Of a DNA stretch of 64,000 nucleotides, positions 18,722-28,283 are shown in pieces. Source of the stretch: Spongiibacter thalassae (GTDB taxonomy: Bacteria; Pseudomonadota; Gammaproteobacteria; Pseudomonadales; Spongiibacteraceae); contig NZ_JAAWWK010000005.1 of assembly GCF_012272835.1 (NCBI RefSeq), positions 332,125-396,124 of the forward strand. Reading direction: 5' to 3'. The notes under the pieces were generated by a model. It was not told where the DNA came from, made no database searches, and saw only the letters and a program-made list of their open reading frames with translations. Positions within the stretch are counted from its first letter, which is position 1, and each line of letters starts with the position of its first letter. The translations under genes were made by a program, and so were the position numbers.

Positions 18722-20872
18722 CTATTTTTCTGGCTCTTGTGGCGATTGCAGATTCCGGCCGCGCCAGGCTTGCTGAATGATATAGTCACGTATGGCAGAC
18801 GATTGTGCTTCGTCGATCCATTTTGCAAATGCTGGCATGCCATTTTTCTGCAGGGCGCCGTCGCGCACGACGGAGTTCCACGCTTCCAGAGAATGCAAGA
18901 ACCCTGACCCTCTGAGGTCGGGTACGAGCAGTCCTGACACCGCGTTTAAACCATGACAACCCATACATGTTTCCTGGTAGATGGAGAATCCTTGGCTAAT
19001 ACTTGCTTCCGTTCCTGTTTGAGCGGGCGGGTTAAATACAACGCGAGGCTGCCAATCCAAAGTAGGAAGTTTTCCCTTGGCACCCAGCTTGAAGGTCAGC
19101 ACTCGAGCGGCATTTGGAAGGCTTTCTGGCTGAACGTATTCTCCAAATGCCAGCGCGAATACGCCGCCCCAGCCGACATTGATAGAAACATACTGCTCAC
19201 CGTTTACGGTATAGGTGATGGGAGCGGCGACGACACCAGTCTGCGTTGGAAAGTCCCACAGGCGCTCTCCGGTATCAGCGCGGTAGGCCACAAATTTCCC
19301 GTCAGCTGTGCCCTGAAAAACCAGGTTGCCTGCGGTGCTTAATGTGCCGCCATTCCACGGGCCGGAGTGTTCAACACGCCAGGCTTCTTTTTGTGTTTTT
19401 GGATTCCATGCAAGCAGGCGACCTTTCATTAGGGGTTTTAGCGCATCGCGCTGGGCTTGATCGTCAGGAAGGCTGCCGATAATGCCGCTGGTACCAGTAT
19501 TGGAGATACCCGGGCGATACTCAAAGTGTTCGGGCTGCCCATGTACAGCGGGCATATCCAGTACCGGGATGTAAACCAGGCCGGTATCCGGGCTATAGGA
19601 CATAGGGTGCCAATTGTGACCACCGAGAAAAGAAGGAAATATAGTGTAGGGTTTGTCGACGTAGCGGGCGCCTTCTACCTCAACAGGTCGGCCTGTTTCC
19701 ATATCTACATGGGTGGCCCAATTGATATCAATGTAGTTTTCGGCGCTGAGCAATGTGCCGTCGGTGCGGTCAATCAGGTAGAAAAAGCCATTTTTGGGCG
19801 CTTGCATCAAGACCTTGCGGGTCTGACCTTTGAGTTCAATGTCTGCGAGGATAATATGCTGAGTAGCGGTGTAGTCCCAGCTATCTCCGGGGGTAGTTTG
19901 GTAATGCCATACAAAGTCGCCAGTGTCGGGGCGCACGGCTACAATTGACGACAGAAATAAATTGTCTCCACCACCGGGTGAGCGAATTTCGCGGTTCCAG
20001 GGCGAGCCGTTACCCACACCAAAGTAAAGTAAATCGAGCTCAGGGTCGTAGGCCATCGAGTCCCATACGGTGCCGCCACCGCCAATCACCCACCATTCGC
20101 CGTTCCAGGTTTTCGCGGCCATTTCCATAGCCGAGTTTTCAAAGCCAGATTCCGGGTTGCCGGGTACGGTATAAAAGCGCCATGCCATATCGCCAGTGTT
20201 GGCATCGTAGGCGCTTATGTAGCCCCGCACGCCAAACTCGGCCCCGCCGTTGCCAATGACAACCTTGCCTTTCACAACACGTGGAGCACCGGTAATGGTG
20301 TAAGGTTTGCTTTGGTCTACGGTGGTAACTTCCCAATTGACGTCACCATTGGCGGCATTTAAGGCGATAAGGCGTCCGTCGAGAGTCCCCACGAAGACCT
20401 GCCCATTCCATACGGCGACACCCCTGTTAACCGGGCCGCAACAGCCTTTTACCATGACGTCTTTTTCGATTTTGGGATCGTAGCGCCAAAGCTGCTTGCC
20501 GTTGGCAGCATCCAGGGCGTAGACGACATTCCAGGTGGAGGTGAGATACATTACGCCATCTACGACGATAGAGGTGGCTTCAATGCCGCGCTTTGCGCCC
20601 AGGTCAAACGACCACGCTAAACCGAGGTCTTTGACGTTGCTTTGTTGCACTTCCTTTAGTGGGCTATAGCGCTGTTCGCCGTAGGTGCGCCCGTGGGACA
20701 TCCAGTTGCCGGGTTCGCGGTCGGCATTCGCCAATCGCTCATGGTTGACTGCCGCAAAAGAGGCTTCAGCTGAGTTGGAGGAAGTGGGATGGTCGCTGTT
20801 TTTGGGGCTGCAGGCGGTGCCTAGTGTCAGAGCTAGACATAAAGCAGCTGCCGTGGATTGCGTTCTCAGCAT
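18722..20872 (-). CDS. PQQ-dependent quinohemoprotein alcohol dehydrogenase
   Basis: A 716-residue periplasmic dehydrogenase: signal sequence ending near a cysteine (TLGTAC, a weak lipobox), an eight-bladed PQQ propeller with the vicinal pair CC in GCCGP near residue 144 and the likely base in GDSWDYT, and a C-terminal cytochrome c domain with CMGCH near residue 636. This is the type II quinohemoprotein layout, oxidising alcohols and passing electrons to the respiratory chain. Start 20872 has AGGAG upstream; a start at 20896 would put extra residues before the signal. PQQ biosynthesis genes are not in the window. Confidence 0.9.
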   Translation of the reverse strand: MLRTQSTAAALCLALTLGTACSPKNSDHPTSSNSAEASFAAVNHERLANADREPGNWMSHGRTYGEQRYSPLKEVQQSNVKDLGLAWSFDLGAKRGIEATSIVVDGVMYLTSTWNVVYALDAANGKQLWRYDPKIEKDVMVKGCCGPVNRGVAVWNGQVFVGTLDGRLIALNAANGDVNWEVTTVDQSKPYTITGAPRVVKGKVVIGNGGAEFGVRGYISAYDANTGDMAWRFYTVPGNPESGFENSAMEMAAKTWNGEWWVIGGGGTVWDSMAYDPELDLLYFGVGNGSPWNREIRSPGGGDNLFLSSIVAVRPDTGDFVWHYQTTPGDSWDYTATQHIILADIELKGQTRKVLMQAPKNGFFYLIDRTDGTLLSAENYIDINWATHVDMETGRPVEVEGARYVDKPYTIFPSFLGGHNWHPMSYSPDTGLVYIPVLDMPAVHGQPEHFEYRPGISNTGTSGIIGSLPDDQAQRDALKPLMKGRLLAWNPKTQKEAWRVEHSGPWNGGTLSTAGNLVFQGTADGKFVAYRADTGERLWDFPTQTGVVAAPITYTVNGEQYVSINVGWGGVFALAFGEYVQPESLPNAARVLTFKLGAKGKLPTLDWQPRVVFNPPAQTGTEASISQGFSIYQETCMGCHGLNAVSGLLVPDLRGSGFLHSLEAWNSVVRDGALQKNGMPAFAKWIDEAQSSAIRDYIIQQAWRGRNLQSPQEPEK

Positions 20873-21047
20873 AATGTGGTCTCCTATGTGCAGCAAAGGG
20901 AGTTTTTATCGATTGTGTCATCACCCTTTGTCAGCATGTATTTGCTGTGTGTTGAGTCTAGCCTAGCTTGGCAGGCGTCGATATTTTCTTCTACATAATG
21001 AGGTACTGGAAGCGATACGGTTTCATTTCAGGTCATCGTCGCATGGA

Positions 21048-21083
21048 TGTATGAGGGGCTTGCAGCGGTAAACCCCTCATACA
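21048..21083. terminator. Stem-loop after the thiolase-like/crotonase gene
   Basis: TGTATGAGGGG and CCCCTCATACA form a perfect 11-bp stem with a 14-nt loop, starting about 18 nt past the stop of the fusion gene on the minus strand. No T-run follows; it may stabilise the 3' end or act with Rho. Confidence 0.5.
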
Positions 21084-21101
21084 ATGGGTCGGTTATAGCG
21101 C

Positions 21102-23468
21102 TTAACGGCCCGTCCAGCGCGGTTTGCGTTTCTCGGCGAATGCTTTGCTGCCTTCAAAAAAGTCTTCGCTGTTGAGCAGGTTGTCAAACACTCTGTGGGG
21201 TTGAGTTACCGCATCGTCAATACTTGCAAAGCCAGCCGTCTCGTTAAGTAATTGCATGGTGCTGCGCACGGCGACGGGGGCGGAATCACAGATAAGCTCG
21301 GCCAGATTCATGGCGTGTTCGTCCAGCGCTTCTTTGGCAACGACATGATTCACCAGCCCTAGCTCACTTGCCTCGTCGGCGGTGACAGACTTGCCGGTAA
21401 GCAGCATTTCCATGGCTTTTTTCAGGCCGATTTGGCGGGTTAAGCGTTGAATCCCGCCCATGCCTGCAAACAGCCCCACTTTGACTTCCGGCAGACCGAA
21501 AATGGCATGGTTTGCGCTGACAATAATGTCGCAGGCTAGTGCAATCTCCAGACCGCCGCCTAAGGCAGAGCCGTTTACCGCGGCGATAATGGGCTTAACG
21601 CGGTTTGGCCGCGCGGTTAGGCCGGCAAACCCGGTTTTTGGCACCCAGAATGGCTCGCCTGATGCCATCGCCTTGAGGTCATTCCCTGCCGAGAAGGCTT
21701 CAGAGCCTGCGCCGGTGAGTATGGCGACCCAAAGGTTTTTGTCTTTTTCGTAGGCGTTAAAGATATTTTCCAGCTCTTGGTTGGCCGCAGGATTGAGAGC
21801 ATTGCGGACTTCCGGCCGATTTATGGTGACCTTCAACACTTTGCCGATTCGCTCTACGCGGCAGTATTGATAGTCTTCCTGAAATTCATCAATAACGGGG
21901 GGGAGATATTGTTGCAGGGTTTCGCGTGAATACGCATAGCGATTCCCGCGCGGATCTGCTTCCACAAAAATGGTGCTGCCAAGCATCTTGTCAGAAAGCG
22001 TCCTGGCGAGTGTTTCGCTATCCTCAAACGCGTTCAGTGCGTAAAAGCGTTTGCCATTGGATTTTAATTTCCCGATGACAACACTGTTCAAGGGCTGTCC
22101 CTTGAAGTAGTTAATGATGTATGACTCCAGCACTGCCTCGCCACTGGGTTTTGCCTCCATTTCAATGGGGGCTTCTGCGTCAACATTGGCTTGCAGGTGG
22201 GTGGATGGGGCGGGCTGCCAGGCCTCTGAGGGCGGCGTGGTGGAATAGATCCCTGCGGCGTGCTTCGACATCCACCCGCCGTTTGCGTACAAAAGGCCGT
22301 AGCTGCCTGGCTCCTTGCGTAGCGACTCCACTAGTGAAACAAGGCCATGGGTAGAGTAGTTGTTTCCCGGGCCGCCAAAGTAGGGGAGACCACCGGTTTG
22401 CGACAGTGGACGGGGGTCGTTGGCCGCAATACCCAGTATATCCCTCGCCTGGTGCACAACAACGGGAAAGCAGCTGTAGATGTCAAAATGCTGAATGTCC
22501 TGTGTCTGCTTGCCTGCCGCTGCCAGCGCGCCCAGTAAACTTTGCTCCATCCCTTTGGAGTAGCCAATGCGAGGGCGCTCAAGCAATGTGCGTTCCTTGG
22601 TGTTGCTGTATCCGTGCAGATACACCCATTTACTTTCCGGAATACCCAGTGACTTTGCCTTGCCAACGGTTGTGAGTACCACCGCGGCGGCTTGGTTCAC
22701 GCTGTCTTTGGCTACCAGATTGCGCGTAAACGGTGACACAATCATGCGGTTTTTATCGTTGGGCTCAGTGAGCTCGTTCGGCGTATAGGCTTGTGGGAAC
22801 TGGGCGTGAGGATTGTTGGCAGCAATCTGGGAGAGTTTGGCGAAGGTGTTGCCCATTTCCTTGCGGTATTCGCTGATATCCTCGCCCAGGTCGGCGCGAC
22901 GTGCCTGCTCCATGAAACCATAGAATTGCATGGGCTGTAATAGCTGGTGTTCAAATTCAATACTGGTAGCCAGGTGGTCGCCATCGGTAAGTCCTCTGTC
23001 CTCCAGGCTGCCTTCGATGTTTTCTGACCAGTTCAGTTTTACGCCTTGGCGTGACGCGGCTTTGATATTCGCCATCACTTCGCCGCCGACGAGCAATACT
23101 GCTTCGCAGCTGCCCTTGTGCAGCTTCTCTGAAAATTCGCCAACCAATGCTTGCGGGGTTTGCCCTCCCACCGTTGCGTAGATCGCGTCCTTGGGGGTGA
23201 TGCCCAGTCTGCGGCCGACGGCGCGAGGGAAGTTGTCCGGGCTACCAAATGGGCTACTCCAGGCGGGGCTGGAATCTGCAAATATACGCACGCCGACAAT
23301 GGTATCTATGTGCTCAGCGATGCCGATGTATTCGCAATCGGCAAGGGCGCGTTTAGCCGCCATTGCCGCGAGATCTGCGTGGGAGGGGGCTGTTGATAAG
23401 TCTTCTGGGACTTGTTCGGTTTGTTGTCCTACACCGACGATAATAGGAGTTTGGTCGTGTATCTGCAT
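21102..23468 (-). CDS. Thiolase-like protein (TLP1 type) fused to enoyl-CoA hydratase
   Basis: A 788-residue fusion. Residues 1 to about 500 form a thiolase-like protein in which the usual nucleophile region reads GGQTPQ with no cysteine, while GGLPYFGGPGNNYSTHG and NGGWMSKHA are kept; its last part resembles the extra C-terminal domain of mycobacterial thiolase-like protein 1. From about residue 533 there is a complete crotonase domain with both hydratase glutamates, in GGGLEIALACD and GLPEVKVG. The stand-alone proteins end before or start after this junction, so the fusion is unusual. Start 23468 has GAGTGAAG upstream. First gene of the leftward cluster, divergent from an AraC gene. Confidence 0.82.
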   Translation of the reverse strand: MQIHDQTPIIVGVGQQTEQVPEDLSTAPSHADLAAMAAKRALADCEYIGIAEHIDTIVGVRIFADSSPAWSSPFGSPDNFPRAVGRRLGITPKDAIYATVGGQTPQALVGEFSEKLHKGSCEAVLLVGGEVMANIKAASRQGVKLNWSENIEGSLEDRGLTDGDHLATSIEFEHQLLQPMQFYGFMEQARRADLGEDISEYRKEMGNTFAKLSQIAANNPHAQFPQAYTPNELTEPNDKNRMIVSPFTRNLVAKDSVNQAAAVVLTTVGKAKSLGIPESKWVYLHGYSNTKERTLLERPRIGYSKGMEQSLLGALAAAGKQTQDIQHFDIYSCFPVVVHQARDILGIAANDPRPLSQTGGLPYFGGPGNNYSTHGLVSLVESLRKEPGSYGLLYANGGWMSKHAAGIYSTTPPSEAWQPAPSTHLQANVDAEAPIEMEAKPSGEAVLESYIINYFKGQPLNSVVIGKLKSNGKRFYALNAFEDSETLARTLSDKMLGSTIFVEADPRGNRYAYSRETLQQYLPPVIDEFQEDYQYCRVERIGKVLKVTINRPEVRNALNPAANQELENIFNAYEKDKNLWVAILTGAGSEAFSAGNDLKAMASGEPFWVPKTGFAGLTARPNRVKPIIAAVNGSALGGGLEIALACDIIVSANHAIFGLPEVKVGLFAGMGGIQRLTRQIGLKKAMEMLLTGKSVTADEASELGLVNHVVAKEALDEHAMNLAELICDSAPVAVRSTMQLLNETAGFASIDDAVTQPHRVFDNLLNSEDFFEGSKAFAEKRKPRWTGR

Positions 23469-23577
23469 GTCTTCACTCTTTTCATTATGACGGTGGTCTA
23501 GCAACGCATGCGTATCATGGTTTGAGAAAAATCCACATAGACTACCCTTGCTCGGGGTGGTGAATTAATGGTGCTGG

Positions 23578-23616
23578 TGGCCAATGATTGACATTATCGG
23601 CCACGCTGAGTATTTT
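23578..23616 (+). promoter_or_regulatory. Promoter overlapped by an inverted repeat
   Basis: TTGACA (23588-23593), a 17-nt spacer and TATTTT (23611-23616) make a good sigma-70-type promoter pointing at the AraC gene. An imperfect inverted repeat, TGGCCAATGAT and ATTATCGGCCA (9 of 11 pairs, spacer TGAC, 23578-23603), covers the -35 box. It may be the autoregulatory site between the divergent genes. Confidence 0.5.
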
Positions 23617-23750
23617 TCGATGGTGTTAAGGCCGTAAGTGCGTAGTTGTTGGCGTGTGTGCTGCCTTGCATTAAAGGGGAGCCTGTTGACGTTCGGTCTG
23701 CAGCTGCTTGTAATTTGATGTATTCGGCCACTATTGACTCTCGCTAGCTT

Positions 23751-24767
23751 ATGATTCAGACGCAGGTGACTCAAGCACTAATCAGTAGGCATACTGAGGC
23801 CTTGCCTCATATTTGGCCTTTGATGGAATCCTATGGCCTGACCGCAGAGGAGTGCATTAAGGGGACTGGGCTGACGCTTGAGCAGGCCTGGGGTCGAAAG
23901 GGCGGAATGACTCTCGATCAGGAGTTTTCGCTTTACCGCAACTTATTGAACTTGACTGGAGATCGGCATTTAGGGCTTAAATTGGGTGGGCTTTACCTGC
24001 CGCAGACATACGGTATCTTTGGTTATGCCATGATGAGTGCGCGCAATGTGTCGACTCTCATGGAGGTGTCTGCCCGTTTTTTTGACCTTTCTTTTAGCCA
24101 CTTTCGTATGGTGCAATCGCAGCAGGGGCAGTATCTCGCGCAGCGCTACGAGTTACGCTACCCGATTCCCGATGATTTACTGCAATTATTCTCTGATCGG
24201 GATGTGGAGGCGGCCTTTACTATGGGGCATGGTATTGGGCTGGGGAGATCCTATATTGACGAGGTGCACCTGTGCTATCGCGACGAAGATAATATCTCGG
24301 TTTATGAGCAGCATTTTGGTTGCCGAGTGAGGATGGGGCAGTCGCACAATGCTTTTTTGCTGCCGGTTTCTTGCGTAATGAGTGAGTTGCCGTGGAACAA
24401 CGAGTGAACGATGGACGCCTGTATAAAAGCTTGTCGGGAGCTGCTGGATGAAATTTCCAGCCAAGGGTCGCTTAAATCCTGTGTGGTGGATGTGCTGATT
24501 GGTAGCCCCGGAGCATTCCCGTCAATAGAGCAGGTTGCAAAAAAGTTGGAGATGTCCACACGAAGCTTGCGTCGAAAATTGCAGCAGGAGGGCACGAGTT
24601 ATCAGGACCTGTTACAGGAGGTACGTCTGGGGCTTGCGAAACAATATTTGCGAGACAAGTTGAGTGTGGAGCAAATTGCTGAACTGCTGGGGTATTCTGA
24701 AACGTCTGCATTTTCGCGCGCGTTTAAAGGCTGGACGGGGAAGGCGCCGCAAGAGTTTCGTGCTTGA
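23751..24767 (+). pseudogene. AraC-family regulator interrupted by an in-frame TGA
   Basis: The first part (23751-24407, 218 codons) is the N-terminal sensing domain of OruR-like AraC regulators (GYAMMSARNV, FYxxSFSHF-like pattern). The second part (24411-24767) is the AraC helix-turn-helix domain with ATG 24411 (SIEQVAKKLEMSTRSLRRKL, GYSETSAFSRAFKRW-like GYSETSAFSRAFKGW). Both lie in the same frame, separated only by TGA at 24405-24407 and one ACG codon. Together they give about 338 residues, the usual length of the intact family. A nonsense mutation is the simplest reading. A real split into two coupled proteins, or TGA read-through, cannot be excluded. Confidence 0.78.
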
Positions 24768-25329
24768 ATCCGGTTGTTAAAGCGAGTTTCTGTGCTGCCG
24801 GGTTAAGCTTTTAACATATTTCGCCGTGGTCGCGGCCTGATTTTAGTTTATTTCATTCAAATCTGCCCAGACTGGCTGCCCATATTCCGCTAAATAATAA
24901 AAAGCTGCGTCAGGGGCTTGGGTCATCCAGGGTGTCTTGGCCTTATCTGTCAAATCGTGGCCGCAGATACCATTCTTTGTCATCTAGCCAATGGCTAGTA
25001 TTCCAATCTCGGTTTTAACCCAATAATTATACAGGTGAAGTGCACAGCGCTGGTTCGCCGCACTCGGAAAGCAGCGGGTCACGTGAATGAGTATCCCCTG
25101 TTTACATATTCCATCAAGCCAAATTCATGGCGTTATCCTCCCTGTGCCTCTGGCTGAGAGATGAACGCCCAGGGAGAGTTGGTCTCGATCCGCAAGGTGC
25201 ATGTTGGGCGCCGCACCTGTGTCCATCATAAGGCGTGATCCATGGCCACTCACCGACAAACCAAGCGTCGAACATGCGTGATGTAAGCATAGAGACGGCA
25301 GCTGACCTTCTATTTTAAGGCTAAATATA
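24768..25329. other. Intergenic region before the acyl-CoA ligase gene
   Basis: About 560 nt without a gene. It holds the promoter-like element with a palindromic spacer at 24977-25004. An open frame on the minus strand at 25125-25415 runs into the ligase gene and has no family features. No remnant was recognised. Confidence 0.55.
24977..25004 (+). promoter_or_regulatory. Promoter-like element with palindromic spacer
   Basis: TTGTCA (24977-24982) and TATTCC (24999-25004), 16 nt apart, enclose CTAGCCA-A-TGGCTAG (24984-24998), a perfect 7-bp inverted repeat. The arrangement is like the TGCACTAGTGCA promoters but with a different palindrome. The leader to the ligase start would be about 320 nt, which is long, so this is a candidate only. 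Confidence 0.4.
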
Positions 25330-26985
25330 ATGAGAAACACGCAAGATATGAAAAATAGCAACCTCACAATGCTCCCCTTGCAAAGCTTCCTTGCCAAGGT
25401 TGAGGCTACGCCCAATGCGGCCTACTTACATCAGCCCGCAGCAGGTGAATGGCAAACTTTTTCCTATGCTGAAGTTGCTGCTATGGCAAGAAAAGTCGCT
25501 GCGGGCTTGGTTGAGTTTGGCTGTGAGAAGGGTGATAAGGTCGCCGTAGTATCGAAAAACTGCGCAGATTGGATAATTGTCGATCTTGGAATAATGATGG
25601 CTGGCATGGTGAGTGTGCCGATCTATCCCAATGCGGGCGAATCTACGCTCTCACACGTTGTTTCCCATAGTGAAGCGAAGCTCGTGTTTATTGGAAAGCT
25701 GGATGATTACGCCGCTGTCGATAATGCCTTGCCTGATCATCATCTTGTTACCATGGGTGGTTATCGTAAAGATGGCCTGGATACTTTGCAGGACTGGTTT
25801 AATCGTTACGGTGAGCGGCCGGAAATTGTTCTGCCTGAAGGTGATGACCTGTGGACCATTGTCTATACCTCCGGAAGCACAGGGGTGCCCAAAGGTGTTG
25901 GTCTAAACTATAGCAACGTTAGAGCTTCTTCAAAGGATTTGCCATATCAATTCTATGAAGTAGACGATCGGTATCGAGTGCTATGCTACCTTCCGCTTGC
26001 ACATGTTGCAGAGCGTTCTGCGGTGGCTATCGGCTCAATGTACTATGACGTTGAGGTGTTTTTTAACGAAAGCGTCGAGACGTTTGTTGCTGACTTGCAC
26101 CACGCCAGAGTGACGAGCTTTGTTTCTGTTCCCCGGCTTTGGGCGAAGTTTCAAGCCCAGGTTTTGGCCCAGATTGATTTTGATACGCTCAACGTTGTTT
26201 TGGATTCTGATCAAGGGGAAGAGGTCGCGCGAAGCATTCGGGAAAAGCTGGGTTTTGGTGAGTGTAAAATGTTTATCTCCGGAACCGCTCCAATTGCACC
26301 TTCGTTGCTGAATTGGTATTCGAACATCGGTGTTGATATCTGTGAAGGCTGGGGTATGACCGAGACCTCCGGCGTCGCGGCAGCCAATGCGCCCTTTGAC
26401 TCGAGCAAGTTAGGCACAATAGGTGTTCCCGTCAATGGCGCGGAAATGAAATTGTCAGACGACGGTGAAATTCTCATAAAAGGCGCCACCATTTTTGGCG
26501 GTTACTACAAAAACCCTGAGGCGACAGCGGAGTCCTTTGTCGACGGATGGTTCCGCACTGGCGATTGCGCCGAATTGAGCGACGATGGCGCTTGGCGAAT
26601 TATTGGTCGTATGAAGGAGCAGTTTAAAACGGCTAAAGGGAAATACGTCGCCCCCGTTCCTATTGAATCCATGCTTTCGGCAAATCCCTATATTGAACAA
26701 GTGTGCGTAGGTGGGTCAGGGCACTCCCAGCCGTATGCGCTACTCGTACTCGCTGAAGGTATCAAGCTGGCTAAAGACGCGCTGGCCGAAGAGCTGGATA
26801 AAACGATACAGAATGTGAACGCGCAATTAGAGTCCCATGAGCGTTTATCCGGCGCGCTGATTGTGAGTGAACCGTGGTCAATTGAAAACGAAATGCTCAC
26901 GCCAACAATGAAATTAAAGCGTAGCAATATCGAATCTCACTATGAAGAAAAGGTAGATGGATTGCGCGGAATCTTGTGGGAATAA
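25330..26985 (+). CDS. AMP-forming acyl-CoA ligase (long-chain type)
   Basis: A 551-residue adenylate-forming enzyme. The P-loop-like motif YTSGSTGVPKG begins near residue 179, GWGMTETSG marks the A5 motif, and DGWFRTGDCAELSDDG and the C-terminal AKGKYVAP region are also present. It activates carboxylic acids to CoA thioesters in the cytosol. AAGG lies 9 nt before ATG 25330. It begins an operon with an iron alcohol dehydrogenase and an aldehyde dehydrogenase, giving an alcohol-to-aldehyde-to-acid-to-CoA series. Chain length and ring specificity are unknown. Confidence 0.9.
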   Translation: MRNTQDMKNSNLTMLPLQSFLAKVEATPNAAYLHQPAAGEWQTFSYAEVAAMARKVAAGLVEFGCEKGDKVAVVSKNCADWIIVDLGIMMAGMVSVPIYPNAGESTLSHVVSHSEAKLVFIGKLDDYAAVDNALPDHHLVTMGGYRKDGLDTLQDWFNRYGERPEIVLPEGDDLWTIVYTSGSTGVPKGVGLNYSNVRASSKDLPYQFYEVDDRYRVLCYLPLAHVAERSAVAIGSMYYDVEVFFNESVETFVADLHHARVTSFVSVPRLWAKFQAQVLAQIDFDTLNVVLDSDQGEEVARSIREKLGFGECKMFISGTAPIAPSLLNWYSNIGVDICEGWGMTETSGVAAANAPFDSSKLGTIGVPVNGAEMKLSDDGEILIKGATIFGGYYKNPEATAESFVDGWFRTGDCAELSDDGAWRIIGRMKEQFKTAKGKYVAPVPIESMLSANPYIEQVCVGGSGHSQPYALLVLAEGIKLAKDALAEELDKTIQNVNAQLESHERLSGALIVSEPWSIENEMLTPTMKLKRSNIESHYEEKVDGLRGILWE

Positions 26986-27050
26986 ACTAATTAGTTATCG
27001 ATAAATCGTTTAGTCAAAACCAATTGGACGTCTCAACTAGGAACAAAATT

Positions 27051-28262
27051 ATGCCATTTTTTACTCAAGTGTTGTTTTACAAGGCGCAAATGTCTGTGAT
27101 CGGTTTGGTGCTTAAGGCGGTGCCAGTACGCAAACCGTTAATCTATACGGGCCCCGATTCGACGCTACAGCTCTGTAATCATATTGCGGTTTCTGGTCAC
27201 CAGCGAATTTTGCTTGTTACTGATGCGATCCTTCACAAGATGGGGCTGCTGGATGCATTGAAAAACAAGCTAAGTGCCGCGGGTGTTGAGGTGTATGTAT
27301 ACGATGGCGTAGAACCAAACCCGACATTCACGCAAGTTCATGCGGGGAATGAATTGCTTAAGAAAAATCAGTGCGATGCGGTATTGGCCTTTGGTGGCGG
27401 GTCTGTTATTGATGTAGCGAAGGTCATTGCGCTGGCGGCTGCCAATGGCAAAACGCCTGAGAGTCTGGTTGGGTTCCTGAAATCCAGGAAACCGGGTTTG
27501 CCCTTCTACGCTGTTCCGACAACCGCGGGAACCGGATCAGAAGTGTCTGTGGCAGCGGTGATATCCGACCCGAAGACACATGAGAAGGGCGTAATAGCTG
27601 ATCCCAAATCGGTGCCCTTAGCGGCTGCCCTGGACCCTAACATAATGCTTGGATTGCCGCCCCATATCACCGCGGCAACCGGTATGGATGCCTTGACCCA
27701 CGCTGTAGAGGCGTATTTGGCTACGGCACTTGCCAATGACGAAAGCGATGCCTACGCGAGGGGCGCAGCCAAACTTATCTTTGAAAATCTGGAAAAAGTA
27801 TACCATGACGGCGGTAATGTAGAAGCGCGCGAGGCCATGGCGGTAGCGTCGTGTCACGCGGCCCTGGCGTTTAACCGAGCCGGGTTAGGCTATGTTCATG
27901 GCATTGCTCATCAATTCAGCGCTTTCTACAACACGCCCCATGGTTTGGCAAACGCCATTGTGATGCCCCATGTGCTGGACTACCAGAAAGAGGTTAGCAA
28001 GACGAGATTGGCCGAGTTGGGTGTGGCTGTAGGTCGAGCCAACCCGGCTGACTCGAAAGATGTGCAAGCGCAGAAGTTTATTGATGCTGTGCGTGAGTTG
28101 AGTCTAAATCTAGGCATTCCTACATCGCTGGATGCACTTAACGTTGACGATATCCCGAGTATCGCTAAAGGGGCGTTAAACGAAGCACACAATACGTATT
28201 TTGTACCCCAGTATATGAAGCAAAAACAGTGTGAAATGCTAATTAAAAAGATGGTTCCGTAA
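27051..28262 (+). CDS. Iron-containing alcohol dehydrogenase
   Basis: A 403-residue group III alcohol dehydrogenase. NAD-binding GGGSVIDVAK, AGTGSEVS, GMDALTHAVEAYLA, and the metal-binding histidines in HGIAHQF and PHGLANA are all present. Start 27051 is chosen because AGGAA lies 7 nt upstream; the TTG at 27024 has no such site. It interconverts alcohols and aldehydes. The next gene is an aldehyde dehydrogenase, 21 nt on. Confidence 0.9.
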   Translation: MPFFTQVLFYKAQMSVIGLVLKAVPVRKPLIYTGPDSTLQLCNHIAVSGHQRILLVTDAILHKMGLLDALKNKLSAAGVEVYVYDGVEPNPTFTQVHAGNELLKKNQCDAVLAFGGGSVIDVAKVIALAAANGKTPESLVGFLKSRKPGLPFYAVPTTAGTGSEVSVAAVISDPKTHEKGVIADPKSVPLAAALDPNIMLGLPPHITAATGMDALTHAVEAYLATALANDESDAYARGAAKLIFENLEKVYHDGGNVEAREAMAVASCHAALAFNRAGLGYVHGIAHQFSAFYNTPHGLANAIVMPHVLDYQKEVSKTRLAELGVAVGRANPADSKDVQAQKFIDAVRELSLNLGIPTSLDALNVDDIPSIAKGALNEAHNTYFVPQYMKQKQCEMLIKKMVP

Positions 28263-28283
28263 CCAACTCAAAGGGATATAGCG

